DNA of 64,000 bases from Pseudomonas quercus (GCF_012033695.1 NZ_JAAVJI010000005.1:62001-126000); one strand, 5' to 3'. Shown: positions 32,099-42,262, counted from the first letter of the stretch. Notes: generated by a model not told the origin, from the letters alone. Translations and numbers: made by a program.

Positions 32099-32895
32099 CA
32101 GAAATCTCCAAACATCAAAGCGGTCAGAATGAAATCGAGCCCCAGTACAGCCAATGAGGCGTAAACAACAGTACGTGTGGTTGCACGGCTGATGCCTTCG
32201 GAGGTGGGATCGCAGTCATACCCTTGATAAACCGCCACCCAGGTCACCACGAAGGCGAACACGACGCTTTTGATCACGCCGTTGAGCACGTCTTCGGAAA
32301 AGCTCACGCTGTTCTGCATGTTTGCCCAGAACGAACCTTCGTACACACCCAGCCAGTCCACCGCCACCCACGACCCGCCCCAGATGCCCACCACGCTGAA
32401 CAGCGCAGCCAAAATAGGCAGCGAGATGAAGCCGGCCCACAGGCGGGGCGCGATGATGTACTTGAGCGGGTCTACGCCGATCATTTCCAGGCTGGACAGC
32501 TGTTCGGTGGCCTTCATGTTGCCTATTTCCGCCGCCAGTGCTGAACCGGCGCGCCCTGCGAACAGCAGCGCCGTTACCACAGGCCCGAGTTCGCGCAGCA
32601 GCGTAAGGGCAATCATCTGCCCGACGGCCTGTTCCGATCCGTATTTAGCCAGGATGCTGAACCCTTGAAGGGACAGCACACCGCCAATGAATACGCCCGA
32701 CACCAAGATAATGGCCAGCGACAGCACACCCACCGAGTACAGCTGGCGCACCAGCAGGGAAAAACCACCTGATATCCCATTCCGGCTGAACACGGCGTGC
32801 CCCAGGAACAACGTGGCGCGCCCAAACCCGGCGACGATATCGATAGCAGCCCGGCCCAATTGCCGTACCCGCTCTATCAAGGACCTGCGACGCAT
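32098..32895 (-). CDS. mlaE: Mla ABC transporter permease MlaE
   Basis: Integral inner-membrane permease of the phospholipid-trafficking transporter. The 265-residue product has five to six hydrophobic segments. Family motifs include [52 protein letters not shown] and [21 protein letters not shown]. It overlaps mlaF and mlaD by one base at each end, so the order mlaF-mlaE-mlaD-mlaC-mlaB is fully coupled. Confidence 0.97.
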   Translation of the reverse strand: MRRRSLIERVRQLGRAAIDIVAGFGRATLFLGHAVFSRNGISGGFSLLVRQLYSVGVLSLAIILVSGVFIGGVLSLQGFSILAKYGSEQAVGQMIALTLLRELGPVVTALLFAGRAGSALAAEIGNMKATEQLSSLEMIGVDPLKYIIAPRLWAGFISLPILAALFSVVGIWGGSWVAVDWLGVYEGSFWANMQNSVSFSEDVLNGVIKSVVFAFVVTWVAVYQGYDCDPTSEGISRATTRTVVYASLAVLGLDFILTALMFGDF

Positions 32896-33704
32896 CAGCG
32901 ACTCTCCAGAAAGTCGTCGGCCAAAGCTGGCGCGGAAAAGTGGAAAGGCACCGGCCCATCGGGCTCGCCCTTCATGAATTGGCGGATACGTGGGTTGTCC
33001 GAGGCCATGAGCTCGGCAGGCGTGCCATGACCCAACACCTGCCTGTCGCCCACTACATACAGGTAGTCTGCGATGCTGGCCGTCTCGGCCAGGTCATGGG
33101 ACACCACGATACTCGTGATACCAAGCGCGTCGTTGAGCAGGCGAATCAGGCGCACCAGCACGCCCATGGCAATTGGGTCCTGCCCTACGAACGGCTCATC
33201 GTACATGAGGATCCGAGGGTCCATGGCAATGGCGCGTGCCAAGGCTACTCGCCGCTTCATACCGCCGGACAGCTCATCGGGCATCAGTGCGATGGCCCCG
33301 CGCAACCCTACGGCCTGCAGTTTCATCAATACGATGTCGCGAATCATTTCCTCTGGCAGGTCGGTATGAACCCGCAAAGGGAAGGCGACATTCTCGAAGA
33401 CATCAAGGTCGGTAAATAGCGCCCCACTTTGAAACAGCACGCCCATGTGCTTGCGCGCATCGAACAGATCACTGCGTGAAAGGGCTGGCAGGTTCTGCCC
33501 ATTGACCCACACTTCGCCTGTAGTCGGGCGCAGTTGCGCCCCCATCAGCCGTAGCAAGGTCGTTTTGCCGGAGCCGGATGGCCCCATGATACCGGTCACC
33601 TTGCCACGTGGAATGCGGATATCCACATTCTCGAAAATGCTGCGCGCACCGCGCTTGAAGGTGACGCCCTTCAGCTCGACCGCGTAGGCGTGTTCGACAG
33701 TCAT
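32895..33704 (-). CDS. mlaF: Mla ABC transporter ATPase MlaF
   Basis: ATP-binding subunit that powers the Mla phospholipid transporter. The 269-residue product has Walker [14 protein letters not shown] near residue 41, the ABC signature [17 protein letters not shown], and Walker [18 protein letters not shown]-terminal extension after the nucleotide-binding domain ([16 protein letters not shown]) fits the MlaF handshake region. First gene of the operon. It diverges from kdsD across a 271-bp gap that should hold both promoters. Confidence 0.97.
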   Translation of the reverse strand: MTVEHAYAVELKGVTFKRGARSIFENVDIRIPRGKVTGIMGPSGSGKTTLLRLMGAQLRPTTGEVWVNGQNLPALSRSDLFDARKHMGVLFQSGALFTDLDVFENVAFPLRVHTDLPEEMIRDIVLMKLQAVGLRGAIALMPDELSGGMKRRVALARAIAMDPRILMYDEPFVGQDPIAMGVLVRLIRLLNDALGITSIVVSHDLAETASIADYLYVVGDRQVLGHGTPAELMASDNPRIRQFMKGEPDGPVPFHFSAPALADDFLESR

Positions 33705-33937
33705 TCGTTCTCCTTACGATGCGATACTGCGGTAAGACGTGCAGGCCAGACGCTGGGGCACAAATCGGCAGGGTCGAAGCGCGGCGCACTATACCATCGC
33801 CACTGGACTGTGACAGCGCGTGATCCCATTAGTGGCCCGCACAGGTTCAAAGGTGGCTCGGCCGGCGGCGCGATCGCGTGTGGGCCCCTCTTGATCGCTC
33901 GCGTTTGCCGCCCCGTGCGCAGCTCGGGCATTCCAGA

Positions 33938-33943
33938 TATAAT
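33938..33943 (+). promoter_or_regulatory. Candidate -10 element for kdsD
   Basis: Perfect TATAAT 33 bp upstream of the kdsD ATG. No convincing -35 hexamer lies at the right spacing, so an activator may be needed or the match may be fortuitous. Confidence 0.45.
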
Positions 33944-33975
33944 CTCGGCCCTTTCTTGAGACCGACCATCCCGGC

Positions 33976-34950
33976 ATGAATAGCACCCGCGACCTTATCC
34001 AATCGGCGCGCCGTACCATCGACCTTGAAATCAAGGCAGTGGAAGGCCTGCTTGAGCATATAAATGCCGATTTCGTGCAGGCTTGCGAGATGATTCTTGG
34101 CAGCAGCGGCCGGGTCGTGGTCATGGGAATGGGTAAGTCGGGGCACATTGCTCGCAAGATTGCCGCTACGCTGGCCAGCACCGGCACGCCTGCCTTTTTC
34201 GTGCACCCGGCCGAAGCCAGCCACGGGGACATGGGCATGATTACGCCCAACGACATCGTGCTGGCCTTGTCGAACTCTGGCACTACCGCCGAAATTCTTA
34301 CGCTTCTGCCCCTGATCAAGCGCCTTGGCATCGGGCTTATCAGCCTGACGGGCAACTCGGAATCCACGCTGGCCAGGGCCTCTGAAGTGCATCTGGATGC
34401 CCGAGTGGAGCACGAAGCCTGCCCACTGAACCTGGCGCCCACCTCGTCGACCACGGCGGCACTGGTGATGGGCGATGCCCTGGCGGTGGCGCTGCTGGAA
34501 GCACGTGGCTTCACTGCTGAGGATTTCGCCTTCTCCCACCCAGGAGGCGCATTGGGCCGTCGCCTGCTGCTTCGGGTTGAACAGTTGATGCACAGTGGCC
34601 GGGCCTTGCCTACCGTAAGGCGAGGCACTCCACTCAAGGAGGCCTTGCTGGAAATGTCCAGGAAAGGCCTGGGCATGACCGTGGTGGTCGAGGAGGATGG
34701 GCGCCTGGCGGGTGTATTCACCGACGGCGATTTGCGCCGCACCCTGGACCGCGACCTGGATGTTCGTGCCACGCCCATCGAGCAGGTGATGACAGCCCAC
34801 GGAAAATCCGTAACGGCAGACATGCTGGCGGCCCAGGCGCTCAAAATCATGGAAGACTACAAAATAGGTGCATTGGTGGTGATAGACGAACGCAACCATC
34901 CTGTGGGCGCAGTCAACATGCATGATTTTCTCCGTGCGGGGGTCGTGTAA
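33976..34950 (+). CDS. kdsD: Arabinose-5-phosphate isomerase
   Basis: Converts ribulose-5-phosphate to arabinose-5-phosphate for Kdo synthesis. The 324-residue product has an N-terminal SIS domain (VVVMGMGKSGHIARKIAATLASTGTPAFFVHPAEASHGD, ALSNSGTTAEI) and a tandem CBS pair at about 205-324. It starts a run of tightly packed genes whose products make and export LPS: kdsD-kdsC-lptC-lptA-lptB. It overlaps kdsC by one base (TAATG). Confidence 0.97.
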   Translation: MNSTRDLIQSARRTIDLEIKAVEGLLEHINADFVQACEMILGSSGRVVVMGMGKSGHIARKIAATLASTGTPAFFVHPAEASHGDMGMITPNDIVLALSNSGTTAEILTLLPLIKRLGIGLISLTGNSESTLARASEVHLDARVEHEACPLNLAPTSSTTAALVMGDALAVALLEARGFTAEDFAFSHPGGALGRRLLLRVEQLMHSGRALPTVRRGTPLKEALLEMSRKGLGMTVVVEEDGRLAGVFTDGDLRRTLDRDLDVRATPIEQVMTAHGKSVTADMLAAQALKIMEDYKIGALVVIDERNHPVGAVNMHDFLRAGVV

Positions 34951-35474
34951 TGGAGCGGACCCTGCTCGAGCGCGCAAGCCGCATCAAACTGGCTGTCTTC
35001 GACGTTGATGGCGTACTCACTGACGGCCGCCTTTACTTTCTTGAAGACGGCAGTGAGATGAAGGCGTTCAATACGCTTGATGGCCAAGGTATCAAAATGC
35101 TCATGGCCTCTGGCGTAGCCACGGCCATTATCAGTGGCCGCAACAGTGTTGCCACTGAACGTCGAGCCCGGAACCTGGGCATACCCCACGTGTTTCAGGG
35201 CCGGGAAGACAAGTTGGCCGTACTTGAGGGGCTTGTAGCGCAGCTTGGCCTTTCCCTCGACCAAGTCGCTCACTTGGGGGACGACCTGCCAGACCTCCCC
35301 GTCATGCGTCGCGTAGGGCTGGGCATGGCAGTGGCCAATGCCGCAGACTTCGTGCGCAAGCACGCCCATGGCGTTACCCAGGCGCGTGGTGGTGAAGGCG
35401 CCGCCCGGGAATACTGCGAACTCATTCTGCGCGCCCAAGGCAACCTGGACGCCGCATTGAATCATTACCTGTAG
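34950..35474 (+). CDS. kdsC: 3-deoxy-D-manno-octulosonate-8-phosphate phosphatase
   Basis: HAD-family phosphatase that removes phosphate from Kdo-8-P. The 174-residue product has HAD motif I DVDGVLTDG near residues 19-27, motif II ATAIISGRNS, and motif IV HLGDDLPDLPVM. The small cap-less form and tetrameric C-terminal tail (YCELILRAQGNLDAALNHYL) match KdsC. ATG overlaps the kdsD stop. Confidence 0.97.
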   Translation: MERTLLERASRIKLAVFDVDGVLTDGRLYFLEDGSEMKAFNTLDGQGIKMLMASGVATAIISGRNSVATERRARNLGIPHVFQGREDKLAVLEGLVAQLGLSLDQVAHLGDDLPDLPVMRRVGLGMAVANAADFVRKHAHGVTQARGGEGAAREYCELILRAQGNLDAALNHYL

Positions 35475-35481
35475 GTTGCTC

Positions 35482-36054
35482 ATGCCAAACCGAAAGTTGC
35501 TTACGCTTGCCATTGCCGTTTCACTGGTGGCGCTGCTGGTTGCCGTGGGGTACTGGAACGTCAGCCCAGAGCGCTTCCTGGACAACCCAAAAGCCAGCGT
35601 GGACGCTGCAACCATCGATTACTACGCGGTCAACGCCCACACGGTGCAGTACCTGCCAGACGGCAAAATGCAGTATGAAATGACGGCTGATCGCGTCGAA
35701 CACCTCAAGGCCAGTGAAATCACGCATGTGACCAAGCCGGTGATGGATATCTACCGGGGCACTACGTTCCCCTGGCACGTGGTCAGTGAACGTGCCGAGG
35801 TGAATCCAGACGGCACCCAGGTCGAACTCATCGATGCGGTTCGGCTCAACCGGACAGACCAGCAAAATCGCGCTACCGTCATTACCACCTCCCGAGCCAT
35901 GGTCTTCCCGCAGAAGCAATATGCGGAAACTGATCAAGACGTTAGAATCGACGGCGCCGGTGGCGTCACGACTGCCAAGGGAATGAAGGCGTATCTGAAT
36001 GACAGCAAGATCCACTTGCTGTCCACTGTAAGAGGACAGTATGAGGCTCGTTAA
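35482..36054 (+). CDS. lptC: LPS export system protein LptC
   Basis: Bitopic inner-membrane protein that receives LPS from LptB2FG and passes it to LptA. The 190-residue product has one N-terminal membrane helix (about 6-24, LLTLAIAVSLVALLVAVGYW) followed by the periplasmic beta-jellyroll OstA-like domain. ATG at 35482 is preferred over an in-frame TTG two codons earlier. It overlaps lptA by 14 bases. Confidence 0.94.
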   Translation: MPNRKLLTLAIAVSLVALLVAVGYWNVSPERFLDNPKASVDAATIDYYAVNAHTVQYLPDGKMQYEMTADRVEHLKASEITHVTKPVMDIYRGTTFPWHVVSERAEVNPDGTQVELIDAVRLNRTDQQNRATVITTSRAMVFPQKQYAETDQDVRIDGAGGVTTAKGMKAYLNDSKIHLLSTVRGQYEAR

Positions 36055-36586
36055 AACCCTCCCCTTTCTGCTTGGCCTGGGCGCGGCACTGGGAAGCGTG
36101 AACGCCTTGGCGCTGCCCAATGATCGGGACCAACCCATTCATATCCAGTCCGATGATGCTCAGCTTGATGACAAGCAAGGCGTGGCCGTCTATACCGGCG
36201 GCGTAATCATCACCCAGGGCTCCATGAAGATCACGGGCAACAAGGTGACCGTTACACGTACGCCCAGTGGCGACGTGGACGTATTCACGGCTGTGGGCAA
36301 CCTGGCGTACTACGAGCAGAAGCCTGCCGTGGACAAGCCGATCGTCCAGGCCTATGGCGTCACCATCCAGTACTTTGCCTCCCAGAACCGTATCGTGCTG
36401 ATCGACAAGGCGAAGGTCATCAACGATGGCAATACGTCCGAAGGCGAGAAGATCGTCTACGACACGGTACGCCAGGTTGTGAACGCCGGCCGCGCGACGG
36501 GTAGCAAGGTCACTGCACCGCGCCCACGCATCGACATGGTGATTCAGCCCAAGAAGAAAACCGATCAGCCGCAGAAGGCCCAGTAA
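36041..36586 (+). CDS. lptA: LPS transport periplasmic protein LptA
   Basis: Soluble periplasmic bridge protein that oligomerises between LptC and LptD. The 181-residue product has a signal peptide (about 1-24, cleavage after LALA or nearby) and the OstA beta-jellyroll core ([36 protein letters not shown]). A charged Lys/Gln tail closes it. Its stop overlaps the lptB ATG by one base. Confidence 0.96.
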   Translation: MRLVKTLPFLLGLGAALGSVNALALPNDRDQPIHIQSDDAQLDDKQGVAVYTGGVIITQGSMKITGNKVTVTRTPSGDVDVFTAVGNLAYYEQKPAVDKPIVQAYGVTIQYFASQNRIVLIDKAKVINDGNTSEGEKIVYDTVRQVVNAGRATGSKVTAPRPRIDMVIQPKKKTDQPQKAQ

Positions 36587-37311
36587 TGGCGACGTTGAAG
36601 GCCCAGCATCTGGCCAAGAGCTACAAAAGCCGCCAAGTGGTAAGGGATGTGAGCCTTTCCATCGAAAGCGGGCAGATCGTTGGCCTGCTGGGGCCTAACG
36701 GGGCTGGCAAAACCACATGTTTCTACATGATTGTTGGCCTTGTACAGGCCGACCAGGGCCGCGTACTGATCGACGACCTGGATGTCAGCCACCAGCCGAT
36801 GCATGGTCGTGCCAAGGCGGGAATCGGCTACCTGCCCCAGGAAGCGTCCATTTTCCGCAAGCTGTCCGTGGCTGACAACATCATGGCCATCCTGGAAACC
36901 CGCAAGGACCTGGACGCTGCTGGTCGTCGCCAGGCCCTGGAAGGCCTGCTGCAGGAATTCCACATCACGCACATCCGGGATAACCTGGGCATGAGCCTGT
37001 CCGGGGGCGAGCGCCGCCGGGTAGAGATCGCACGTGCACTGGCTACGGCGCCCAAATTCATCCTGCTGGACGAACCCTTTGCCGGGGTCGACCCCATCTC
37101 CGTAGGTGATATCAAGCAGATCATTCATCACCTCAAGGCCAAGGGCATCGGCGTGCTGATCACCGATCACAACGTTCGAGAAACCCTGGACATCTGCGAA
37201 ATCGCTTACATCGTGAACGATGGCCAGTTGATTGCAGAGGGCGATTCAGCAACTATTCTTGCCAATGACCTGGTGAAGGAAGTGTACCTGGGGCACGAGT
37301 TCCGGCTGTAG
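36586..37311 (+). CDS. lptB: LPS export ABC transporter ATPase LptB
   Basis: ATPase that drives LPS extraction with LptFG (encoded elsewhere). The 241-residue product has Walker [18 protein letters not shown] near residue 38, the signature [18 protein letters not shown], Walker [17 protein letters not shown], and the H-loop [11 protein letters not shown]. All ATPase motifs are intact. It is followed by rpoN after 136 bp, the usual arrangement. Confidence 0.98.
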   Translation: MATLKAQHLAKSYKSRQVVRDVSLSIESGQIVGLLGPNGAGKTTCFYMIVGLVQADQGRVLIDDLDVSHQPMHGRAKAGIGYLPQEASIFRKLSVADNIMAILETRKDLDAAGRRQALEGLLQEFHITHIRDNLGMSLSGGERRRVEIARALATAPKFILLDEPFAGVDPISVGDIKQIIHHLKAKGIGVLITDHNVRETLDICEIAYIVNDGQLIAEGDSATILANDLVKEVYLGHEFRL

Positions 37312-37360
37312 GCCTTGTCTTAATGTAAAGACCTCTAGGCAAACACCCTGGTTTCAGGCA

Positions 37361-37366
37361 TATAAT
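37361..37366 (+). promoter_or_regulatory. Candidate -10 element for rpoN
   Basis: Perfect TATAAT 81 bp upstream of the rpoN ATG in an AT-rich patch. The -35 region at proper spacing is weak. Confidence 0.45.
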
Positions 37367-37447
37367 TTGCTTAAATTCAGGCGCCTCTCTGGGGCGCCCG
37401 TTGTGGATGGCGCCTCGCGCCGGCAACCAGGGTGTCAAGCTCACACC

Positions 37448-38956
37448 ATGAAACCATCGCTTGTCCTTAAGATGGGCCAGCAACTGACGATGACACCGCA
37501 GTTGCAACAGGCCATCCGCCTTCTCCAGCTCTCAACCCTGGACCTCCAGCAGGAGATTCAGGAAGCGCTGGAGTCCAATCCAATGCTCGAACGCCAGGAA
37601 GAAGGCGACGACTTCGACAACAATGACCCGCTCGCTGACAAAGCCGAGCAGTCCGGACCTGTCGAAGCCCAGGAGCCTACCTTTCAGGAAACCACGTTCC
37701 AGGAAACTTCCAGCACTTCGGAAAGCAGCGAAGAAGGGGATTGGAGTGAACGCATTCCTGACGAGCTTCCCGTGGATACGGCTTGGGAAGATATTTACCA
37801 GACCAGCACCAGCAGCCTGCCAGGCGGCGATGACGACGAGTACGACTTTACAACCCGTACATCAGTAGGCGAAAGCCTGCAGAGCCATCTGCTGTGGCAG
37901 CTCAACCTGGCGCCCATGTCGGACAACGACAGGCTGATAGCAGTCACGCTGATCGATTGCATCAATAACCAGGGCTACCTTGAAGAAAGCCTGGAAGAGG
38001 TCTGTGAGGCGTTCGATCCGGAACTGGATATCGAACTCGACGAAGTGGAAGCCGTGCTCCACCGCATTCAGCAGTTCGAGCCAGCCGGCATTGGGGCGCG
38101 CACACTCAGTGAATGCCTGGCGCTTCAGCTAAGGCAGTTTCCTGCAAAGACGCCTTGGCTGGCCGAGGCTCAACGCTTGGTGGCGGACTACATCGAGCTC
38201 CTGGGCGCGCGCGACTACAGCCAGCTGATGCGCAAGATGAAGCTCAAGGAGGATGAGCTTCGCCAGGTTATAGAGCTGGTGCAGAGCCTCAACCCTCGCC
38301 CTGGTTCGCAGATAGAATCCAGTGAGCCCGAATACGTGGTGCCTGACGTGATCGTACGCAAGGACAGCGAGCGCTGGCTGGTAGAGCTGAATCAGGAGTC
38401 GATGCCACGCCTGCGTGTAAACCCGCAATACGCAGGCTTCGTTCGCCGCGCCGATAGCAGCGCCGATAACACGTTCATGCGCAATCAACTGCAGGAAGCG
38501 CGCTGGTTCATCAAGAGCCTGCAAAGCCGCAATGAGACGCTGATGAAAGTGGCGACCCAAATCGTCGAACACCAGCGTGGTTTCCTCGAATACGGCGATG
38601 AGGCCATGAAGCCGCTGGTGCTGCACGACATCGCTGAGGCGGTGGGTATGCATGAGTCCACCATTTCCAGGGTAACTACCCAGAAATACATGCATACGCC
38701 CCGCGGCATATACGAGTTGAAATACTTTTTCTCAAGCCATGTGAGCACGTCTGAGGGCGGTGAATGCTCGTCCACAGCCATTCGGGCGATCATTAAGAAA
38801 CTGGTGGCAGCGGAAAACCAGAAAAAGCCATTGAGTGACAGCAAGATCGCTGGTTTACTGGAGGCACAAGGCATTCAGGTCGCACGCCGCACTGTCGCCA
38901 AGTACCGCGAGTCCCTAGGGATCGCGCCCTCGAGCGAACGCAAGCGGTTGATGTAA
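37448..38956 (+). CDS. rpoN: RNA polymerase sigma-54 factor
   Basis: Alternative sigma factor that directs RNA polymerase to -24/-12 promoters and needs enhancer-binding ATPases. The 502-residue product has the Gln/Leu-rich region I ([29 protein letters not shown]), an acidic region II (about 50-130), the core-binding region, the HTH block [20 protein letters not shown], and the RpoN box [10 protein letters not shown] near the C-terminus. ATG at 37448 restores the normal region I start. It leads the conserved rpoN-hpf-ptsN-rapZ-ptsO cluster. Confidence 0.98.
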   Translation: MKPSLVLKMGQQLTMTPQLQQAIRLLQLSTLDLQQEIQEALESNPMLERQEEGDDFDNNDPLADKAEQSGPVEAQEPTFQETTFQETSSTSESSEEGDWSERIPDELPVDTAWEDIYQTSTSSLPGGDDDEYDFTTRTSVGESLQSHLLWQLNLAPMSDNDRLIAVTLIDCINNQGYLEESLEEVCEAFDPELDIELDEVEAVLHRIQQFEPAGIGARTLSECLALQLRQFPAKTPWLAEAQRLVADYIELLGARDYSQLMRKMKLKEDELRQVIELVQSLNPRPGSQIESSEPEYVVPDVIVRKDSERWLVELNQESMPRLRVNPQYAGFVRRADSSADNTFMRNQLQEARWFIKSLQSRNETLMKVATQIVEHQRGFLEYGDEAMKPLVLHDIAEAVGMHESTISRVTTQKYMHTPRGIYELKYFFSSHVSTSEGGECSSTAIRAIIKKLVAAENQKKPLSDSKIAGLLEAQGIQVARRTVAKYRESLGIAPSSERKRLM

Positions 38957-39090
38957 GCCTCACCCGGGAACGCCTGCTGTCACTGGCGCTACAGCACGCA
39001 CGCCAATGTTGCGTTACCGGGATGCCACCAGCGTTTCAGTGGCAGGTGCCTCGCCTGCCTCTTTATGCACTGGCAATAAGGAGAAGCAGT

Positions 39091-39402
39091 ATGCAAGTCA
39101 ACATCAGTGGGCATCAGCTGGATGTGACCGACGCCATGCGTAACTACACCACCGAAAAACTCGCCAAGCTTCAACGGCACTATGACAAGATCACCAACGT
39201 GCAGGTGATCATGGAAGTAGAAAAACAGAAGCAGCGTGTGGAGGCCACCCTCCGGGTGCCAAACTGTGGGGAAATCGTTGCTCAAGCGGAACATGACGAT
39301 ATGTACGCCGCTATTGACCTCATGACTGATAAACTCGACCGGCAATTGCTCAAGCATAAGGAAAAACAGCAGAGCCACCTGCAAGGTGCGGCCGCTCGCT
39401 GA
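39091..39402 (+). CDS. hpf: Ribosome hibernation promoting factor
   Basis: Binds the 30S subunit and promotes ribosome dimerisation or silencing in stationary phase. The 103-residue short form starts MQVNISGHQLDVTDAMRNYTTEKLAKLQRHYDKI in the S30AE domain, with AEHDDMYAAIDLMTDKLDRQL near the end. ATG at 39091 follows AAGGAGAAGCAGT. It lies directly downstream of rpoN, as in most gammaproteobacteria. Confidence 0.96.
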   Translation: MQVNISGHQLDVTDAMRNYTTEKLAKLQRHYDKITNVQVIMEVEKQKQRVEATLRVPNCGEIVAQAEHDDMYAAIDLMTDKLDRQLLKHKEKQQSHLQGAAAR

Positions 39403-39409
39403 CCCCCCA

Positions 39410-39874
39410 ATGATTCGAATAGACAATATCCTGACCCCCGGCCGTTCCCTCGTGAACGTGCCGGGCGGCAGTAAAAAACGTGTTCTTGAAGAGATTTCAA
39501 GGCTGATTCACGCAGACCTGCCTCAGGTCAGCCAGCAGGTGATATTCGATGCCCTCCTCGCTCGTGAACGGTTGGGCTCAACCGGTTTCGGAAACGGAAT
39601 CGCCATCCCCCATTGCCGCCTGGCTAACTGCGATCAGCCCATGAGCGCGCTTCTGCACCTGCAGGCACCTGTGGACTTCGACGCCATCGATGGCGCACCC
39701 GTAGACCTCATCTTTGTGCTGCTGGTACCCGAGGCGGCTACCGACGCGCACCTTGAACTGCTCCGTCAGATTGCAAGCATGCTCGACCGCAAGGACGTAC
39801 GCGAGCAATTGCGCTCTGCCCAGGACAGCAACGCGCTGTACCAGGTTGTACTCAAAGCGCAGGCTGGCGCCTGA
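39410..39874 (+). CDS. ptsN: Nitrogen PTS EIIA-Ntr protein
   Basis: Terminal phosphoacceptor of the nitrogen-related phosphotransferase system, regulating potassium, nitrogen and (in P. putida) sigma-54-dependent promoter responses. The 154-residue product carries the phosphorylated His68 in [11 protein letters not shown]. Its ATG lies 7 bp after hpf, giving the usual start [13 protein letters not shown]. It is followed two bases later by rapZ, so translation is closely coupled. Confidence 0.96.
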   Translation: MIRIDNILTPGRSLVNVPGGSKKRVLEEISRLIHADLPQVSQQVIFDALLARERLGSTGFGNGIAIPHCRLANCDQPMSALLHLQAPVDFDAIDGAPVDLIFVLLVPEAATDAHLELLRQIASMLDRKDVREQLRSAQDSNALYQVVLKAQAGA

Positions 39875-39876
39875 CC

Positions 39877-40734
39877 ATGCGCCTGGTCATCGTGAGCGGT
39901 CGTTCAGGCTCCGGCAAGAGCACCGCCCTTGATGTACTGGAAGACAACGGTTTCTATTGCATAGACAACCTGCCGGCCGGGCTTCTGCCAGAACTGGCAG
40001 ACCGTGCACTGATCCACAACGAATTGGCTGAGCCATTGGTAGCGGTATCCATCGATGCGCGTAACCTGCCCAGTCACCTTTCGCGCTTCCCGCAGTTGCT
40101 CGAAGAGGTCCGCCATAAGCACATCCAATGTGACGTACTGTTTCTGGATGCTGACGAGGACACACTCCTCAAGCGCTTCTCCGAGACCCGTCGTCGTCAC
40201 CCACTGACCAGCGCCGACCGCTCGCTGGCGGAAGCCATAGGCGTGGAAAGCGACTTGCTAAGCCCTATTGCGGACTTGGCCGACCTCAAGATAAACACTA
40301 CTCACCTGAACCTGTATCAACTGCGGGATACCCTCAAGCTCAGGTTGCTGGAGAAGCCGGAAGCAGGCACGGCATTTTTACTGGAGTCCTTTGGCTTCAA
40401 ACGCGGCATGCCTACGGACGCAGACCTGGTGTTCGACGTCCGCTGCCTCCCCAACCCTTACTGGAAGCCTGAACTGCGAGAGCATTCAGGGCTGGAGCAG
40501 CCTGTTATCGATTACTTGGCAGCGCAGCCGGATGTCGAAGACATGTTCCAGGATATCTCCCAGTACCTCCTGAAATGGCTTCCCCGTTTTGCAGCCAGCA
40601 ACCGGGCTTACGTTACGGTTGCCATTGGTTGCACAGGAGGGCACCATCGCTCGGTCTATCTGACCGAACGCCTTGGCAAGCTATTGCAGGGCACCCTCAG
40701 AAACGTTCAGGTACGTCACCGAGACCTTCCCTGA
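39877..40734 (+). CDS. rapZ: RNase adapter protein / nucleotide-binding RapZ
   Basis: P-loop protein; in E. coli RapZ presents the sRNA GlmZ to RNase E and senses glucosamine-6-phosphate. The 285-residue product has Walker A GRSGSGKS at residues 8-15, [16 protein letters not shown], and the C-terminal [16 protein letters not shown] block that defines the family. In Pseudomonas, which lacks GlmYZ, the RNA partner is not established. It lies between ptsN and ptsO. Confidence 0.96.
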   Translation: MRLVIVSGRSGSGKSTALDVLEDNGFYCIDNLPAGLLPELADRALIHNELAEPLVAVSIDARNLPSHLSRFPQLLEEVRHKHIQCDVLFLDADEDTLLKRFSETRRRHPLTSADRSLAEAIGVESDLLSPIADLADLKINTTHLNLYQLRDTLKLRLLEKPEAGTAFLLESFGFKRGMPTDADLVFDVRCLPNPYWKPELREHSGLEQPVIDYLAAQPDVEDMFQDISQYLLKWLPRFAASNRAYVTVAIGCTGGHHRSVYLTERLGKLLQGTLRNVQVRHRDLP

Positions 40735-40754
40735 ATTCAAGGATTTCCTACGCA

Positions 40755-41027
40755 ATGCCCGCACTCGATATCACCATCATCAACAAGTTGGGCCTACATG
40801 CGCGTGCTGCTGCCAAATTCGTAGGCGTGGCCGGGCGTTTCCCTTGCCAGGTTCGGGTAGGCCGTAGCGAAAGCAGCCTGGTAGATGGCAAAAGCATCAT
40901 GGCAGTAATGATGCTGGCCGCTGGGAAAGGTACACAAATCCATTTGAGTACCGAAGGCGACCAGTCTCAAGAAGCATTGGATGCCTTGGTAGTACTAATC
41001 AATGGCAAGTTCGACGAGGGCGAGTAA
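40755..41027 (+). CDS. ptsO: Nitrogen PTS phosphocarrier NPr
   Basis: HPr-like phosphocarrier of the nitrogen PTS, passing phosphate from PtsP to PtsN. The 90-residue product has the active His15 in NKLGLHARAAAKF and the regulatory-serine region GKSIMAVMMLAAGKG near residue 45. The ATG at 40755 lies 20 bp after rapZ. Last gene of the rpoN cluster, ending at a large inverted repeat. Confidence 0.96.
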   Translation: MPALDITIINKLGLHARAAAKFVGVAGRFPCQVRVGRSESSLVDGKSIMAVMMLAAGKGTQIHLSTEGDQSQEALDALVVLINGKFDEGE

Positions 41028-41036
41028 CGCACAAGT

Positions 41037-41083
41037 CTGCGACCGGCAACCGGCGCCTCATCGGGTCGATATGCCGGTCGCAG
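41037..41083. repeat. 12-bp inverted repeat between convergent ptsO and sodA
   Basis: Perfect arms CTGCGACCGGCA (41037-41048) and TGCCGGTCGCAG (41072-41083) around a 23-nt loop, in the 66-bp gap between convergent genes. No T-run is present. The arm core (GACCGG) resembles the REP-like family elsewhere in the window. It may act as a bidirectional RNA-end structure. Confidence 0.75.
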
Positions 41084-41093
41084 CGATAGCCTG

Positions 41094-41711
41094 TCAGGCA
41101 GCCTGTAGCGCTGCATCGTAGCGTTTCTGCACTTCAGCCCAATTGATCACATTGAAGAACGCACCAATGTACTCGGGCCTGCGGTTCTGGTACTTCAGGT
41201 AATATGCATGCTCCCACACGTCCAGGCCAAGGATGGGCGTGTTGCCCTTCATCAGGGGGCTGTCCTGATTAGCGGTGCTTTCAACCACCAGCTTTTTCTC
41301 AGGCGTTACACTCAGCCATGCCCAGCCACTCCCAAACCGGCTCAGGGCTGCTTTGGTGAAGGCGTCCTTGAACGCGTCAAAGCCTCCCACGTCTTTTTCA
41401 ATGGCGTCGCTCACGCTGCCGGTGGGCTGGCCGCCCCCACCCGGCGCCATGACTTTCCAGAACAGTGAATGGTTGGCATGCCCACCGCCGTTATTGGCAA
41501 CAGGGCCTTTGAGCTTCTCATCCAGGCTGGCATGACTGGCCATCAACTTTTCGATAGGCCACTCGGCGTACTCGGTGCCTTCCAAGGCTGCATTGAGGTT
41601 ATTGACGTAGGTTTGATGGTGCTTGGTATGGTGGATTTCCATCGTTTGCGCATCGATGTGCGGCTCTAGTGCTTTGTAGTCATAGGGCAAGGCAGGCAGG
41701 GTATGGGGCAT
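41094..41711 (-). CDS. sodA: Manganese superoxide dismutase
   Basis: Cytoplasmic dismutase that removes superoxide. The 205-residue product has metal ligands His27, His81, Asp164 and His168. Mn-type markers are visible: [11 protein letters not shown] before the second His and Gln149 in ANQDSPL, the position that separates Mn from Fe enzymes. ATG at 41711 ([15 protein letters not shown]) is used; a longer in-frame version to 42029 overlaps orfX and is rejected. It starts one base after the orfX stop. In P. aeruginosa this gene is iron-repressed in fagA-fumC-orfX-sodA; here only orfX precedes it. Confidence 0.96.
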   Translation of the reverse strand: MPHTLPALPYDYKALEPHIDAQTMEIHHTKHHQTYVNNLNAALEGTEYAEWPIEKLMASHASLDEKLKGPVANNGGGHANHSLFWKVMAPGGGGQPTGSVSDAIEKDVGGFDAFKDAFTKAALSRFGSGWAWLSVTPEKKLVVESTANQDSPLMKGNTPILGLDVWEHAYYLKYQNRRPEYIGAFFNVINWAEVQKRYDAALQAA

Positions 41712-41712
41712 G

Positions 41713-42156
41713 TCAGTGAACTCCGTAGCGGTGATGAGCGCTCGTGTGGCGCGACTGTCGGCCCATGGCACTGGCGAGCAAGCTCGAAGTGCGGGGGTAT
41801 TGGCCATGGACGGCGATGAATCCCAGCAGTTCCGTGTACGTACGGTTGCTGTGACGAAGCGCAGCGTCGCGCAGAGGTTGAGGCAGGCTTTCCTGAGCGG
41901 CCGAAGCCAGCAGGTGCTGGTGCGCTGCACACAGGTACTCGGCGCTTTCTTCAGGCTGATGCAAGCGCAGGTGCAGGTCGGCCAGGTTGTGATGGGAAAC
42001 CACGAACGCCATAACGGCTTCATCTGCATTAGCCCAGCGCTCGAAAAGGATCTGCGCCAGTGCTAATGCCTGGAGGTAGTATTCCCGGGCATCCACCCAT
42101 TGCCCTTGTGCAAAAAGCGCATTGGCGCGCTCAATGGTCTGTTTCCAATGGTCCAT
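41713..42156 (-). CDS. OrfX-type protein upstream of sodA
   Basis: A 147-residue protein of the family encoded next to sodA in Pseudomonas iron-regulated operons (orfX). Function is not known. The sequence is helical and TPR-like ([56 protein letters not shown]). ATG at 42156 follows GGAG with seven-base spacing. A GTG at 42195 would add 13 residues, but it sits within its own AGGAGGTG sequence. It runs into sodA with one base between them. A Fur-box-like site lies 55 bp upstream. Confidence 0.85.
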   Translation of the reverse strand: MDHWKQTIERANALFAQGQWVDAREYYLQALALAQILFERWANADEAVMAFVVSHHNLADLHLRLHQPEESAEYLCAAHQHLLASAAQESLPQPLRDAALRHSNRTYTELLGFIAVHGQYPRTSSLLASAMGRQSRHTSAHHRYGVH

Positions 42157-42210
42157 GGCCGCTCCGCTGTAAGGCTGGATGGAGGCGGAATCCACCTCCT
42201 GAGATTGACT

Positions 42211-42233
42211 ATTAGTTGATAATCAATCTCATT
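42211..42233 (-). promoter_or_regulatory. Putative Fur box upstream of orfX-sodA
   Basis: On the minus strand the segment reads AATGAGATTGATTATCAACT, a good match to Pseudomonas Fur sites of the NATGATTATCATT type (core TGATTATCA). It lies between pmbA and orfX-sodA. MnSOD operons in Pseudomonas are known to be repressed by Fur-iron, so iron-limited expression is expected. Confidence 0.7.
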
Positions 42234-42262
42234 TCAAGCGGAGCGGAGTATTTTCCCGATGC

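Noticed and set aside
33847..34977. Two long overlapping minus-strand frames opposite kdsD
   Set aside because: kdsD is complete with SIS and CBS domains on the other strand; the antisense frames lack start signals and family features.
41712..42029. N-terminally extended sodA
   Set aside because: The extension overlaps orfX in another frame and the normal SOD start [10 protein letters not shown] lies at 41711.
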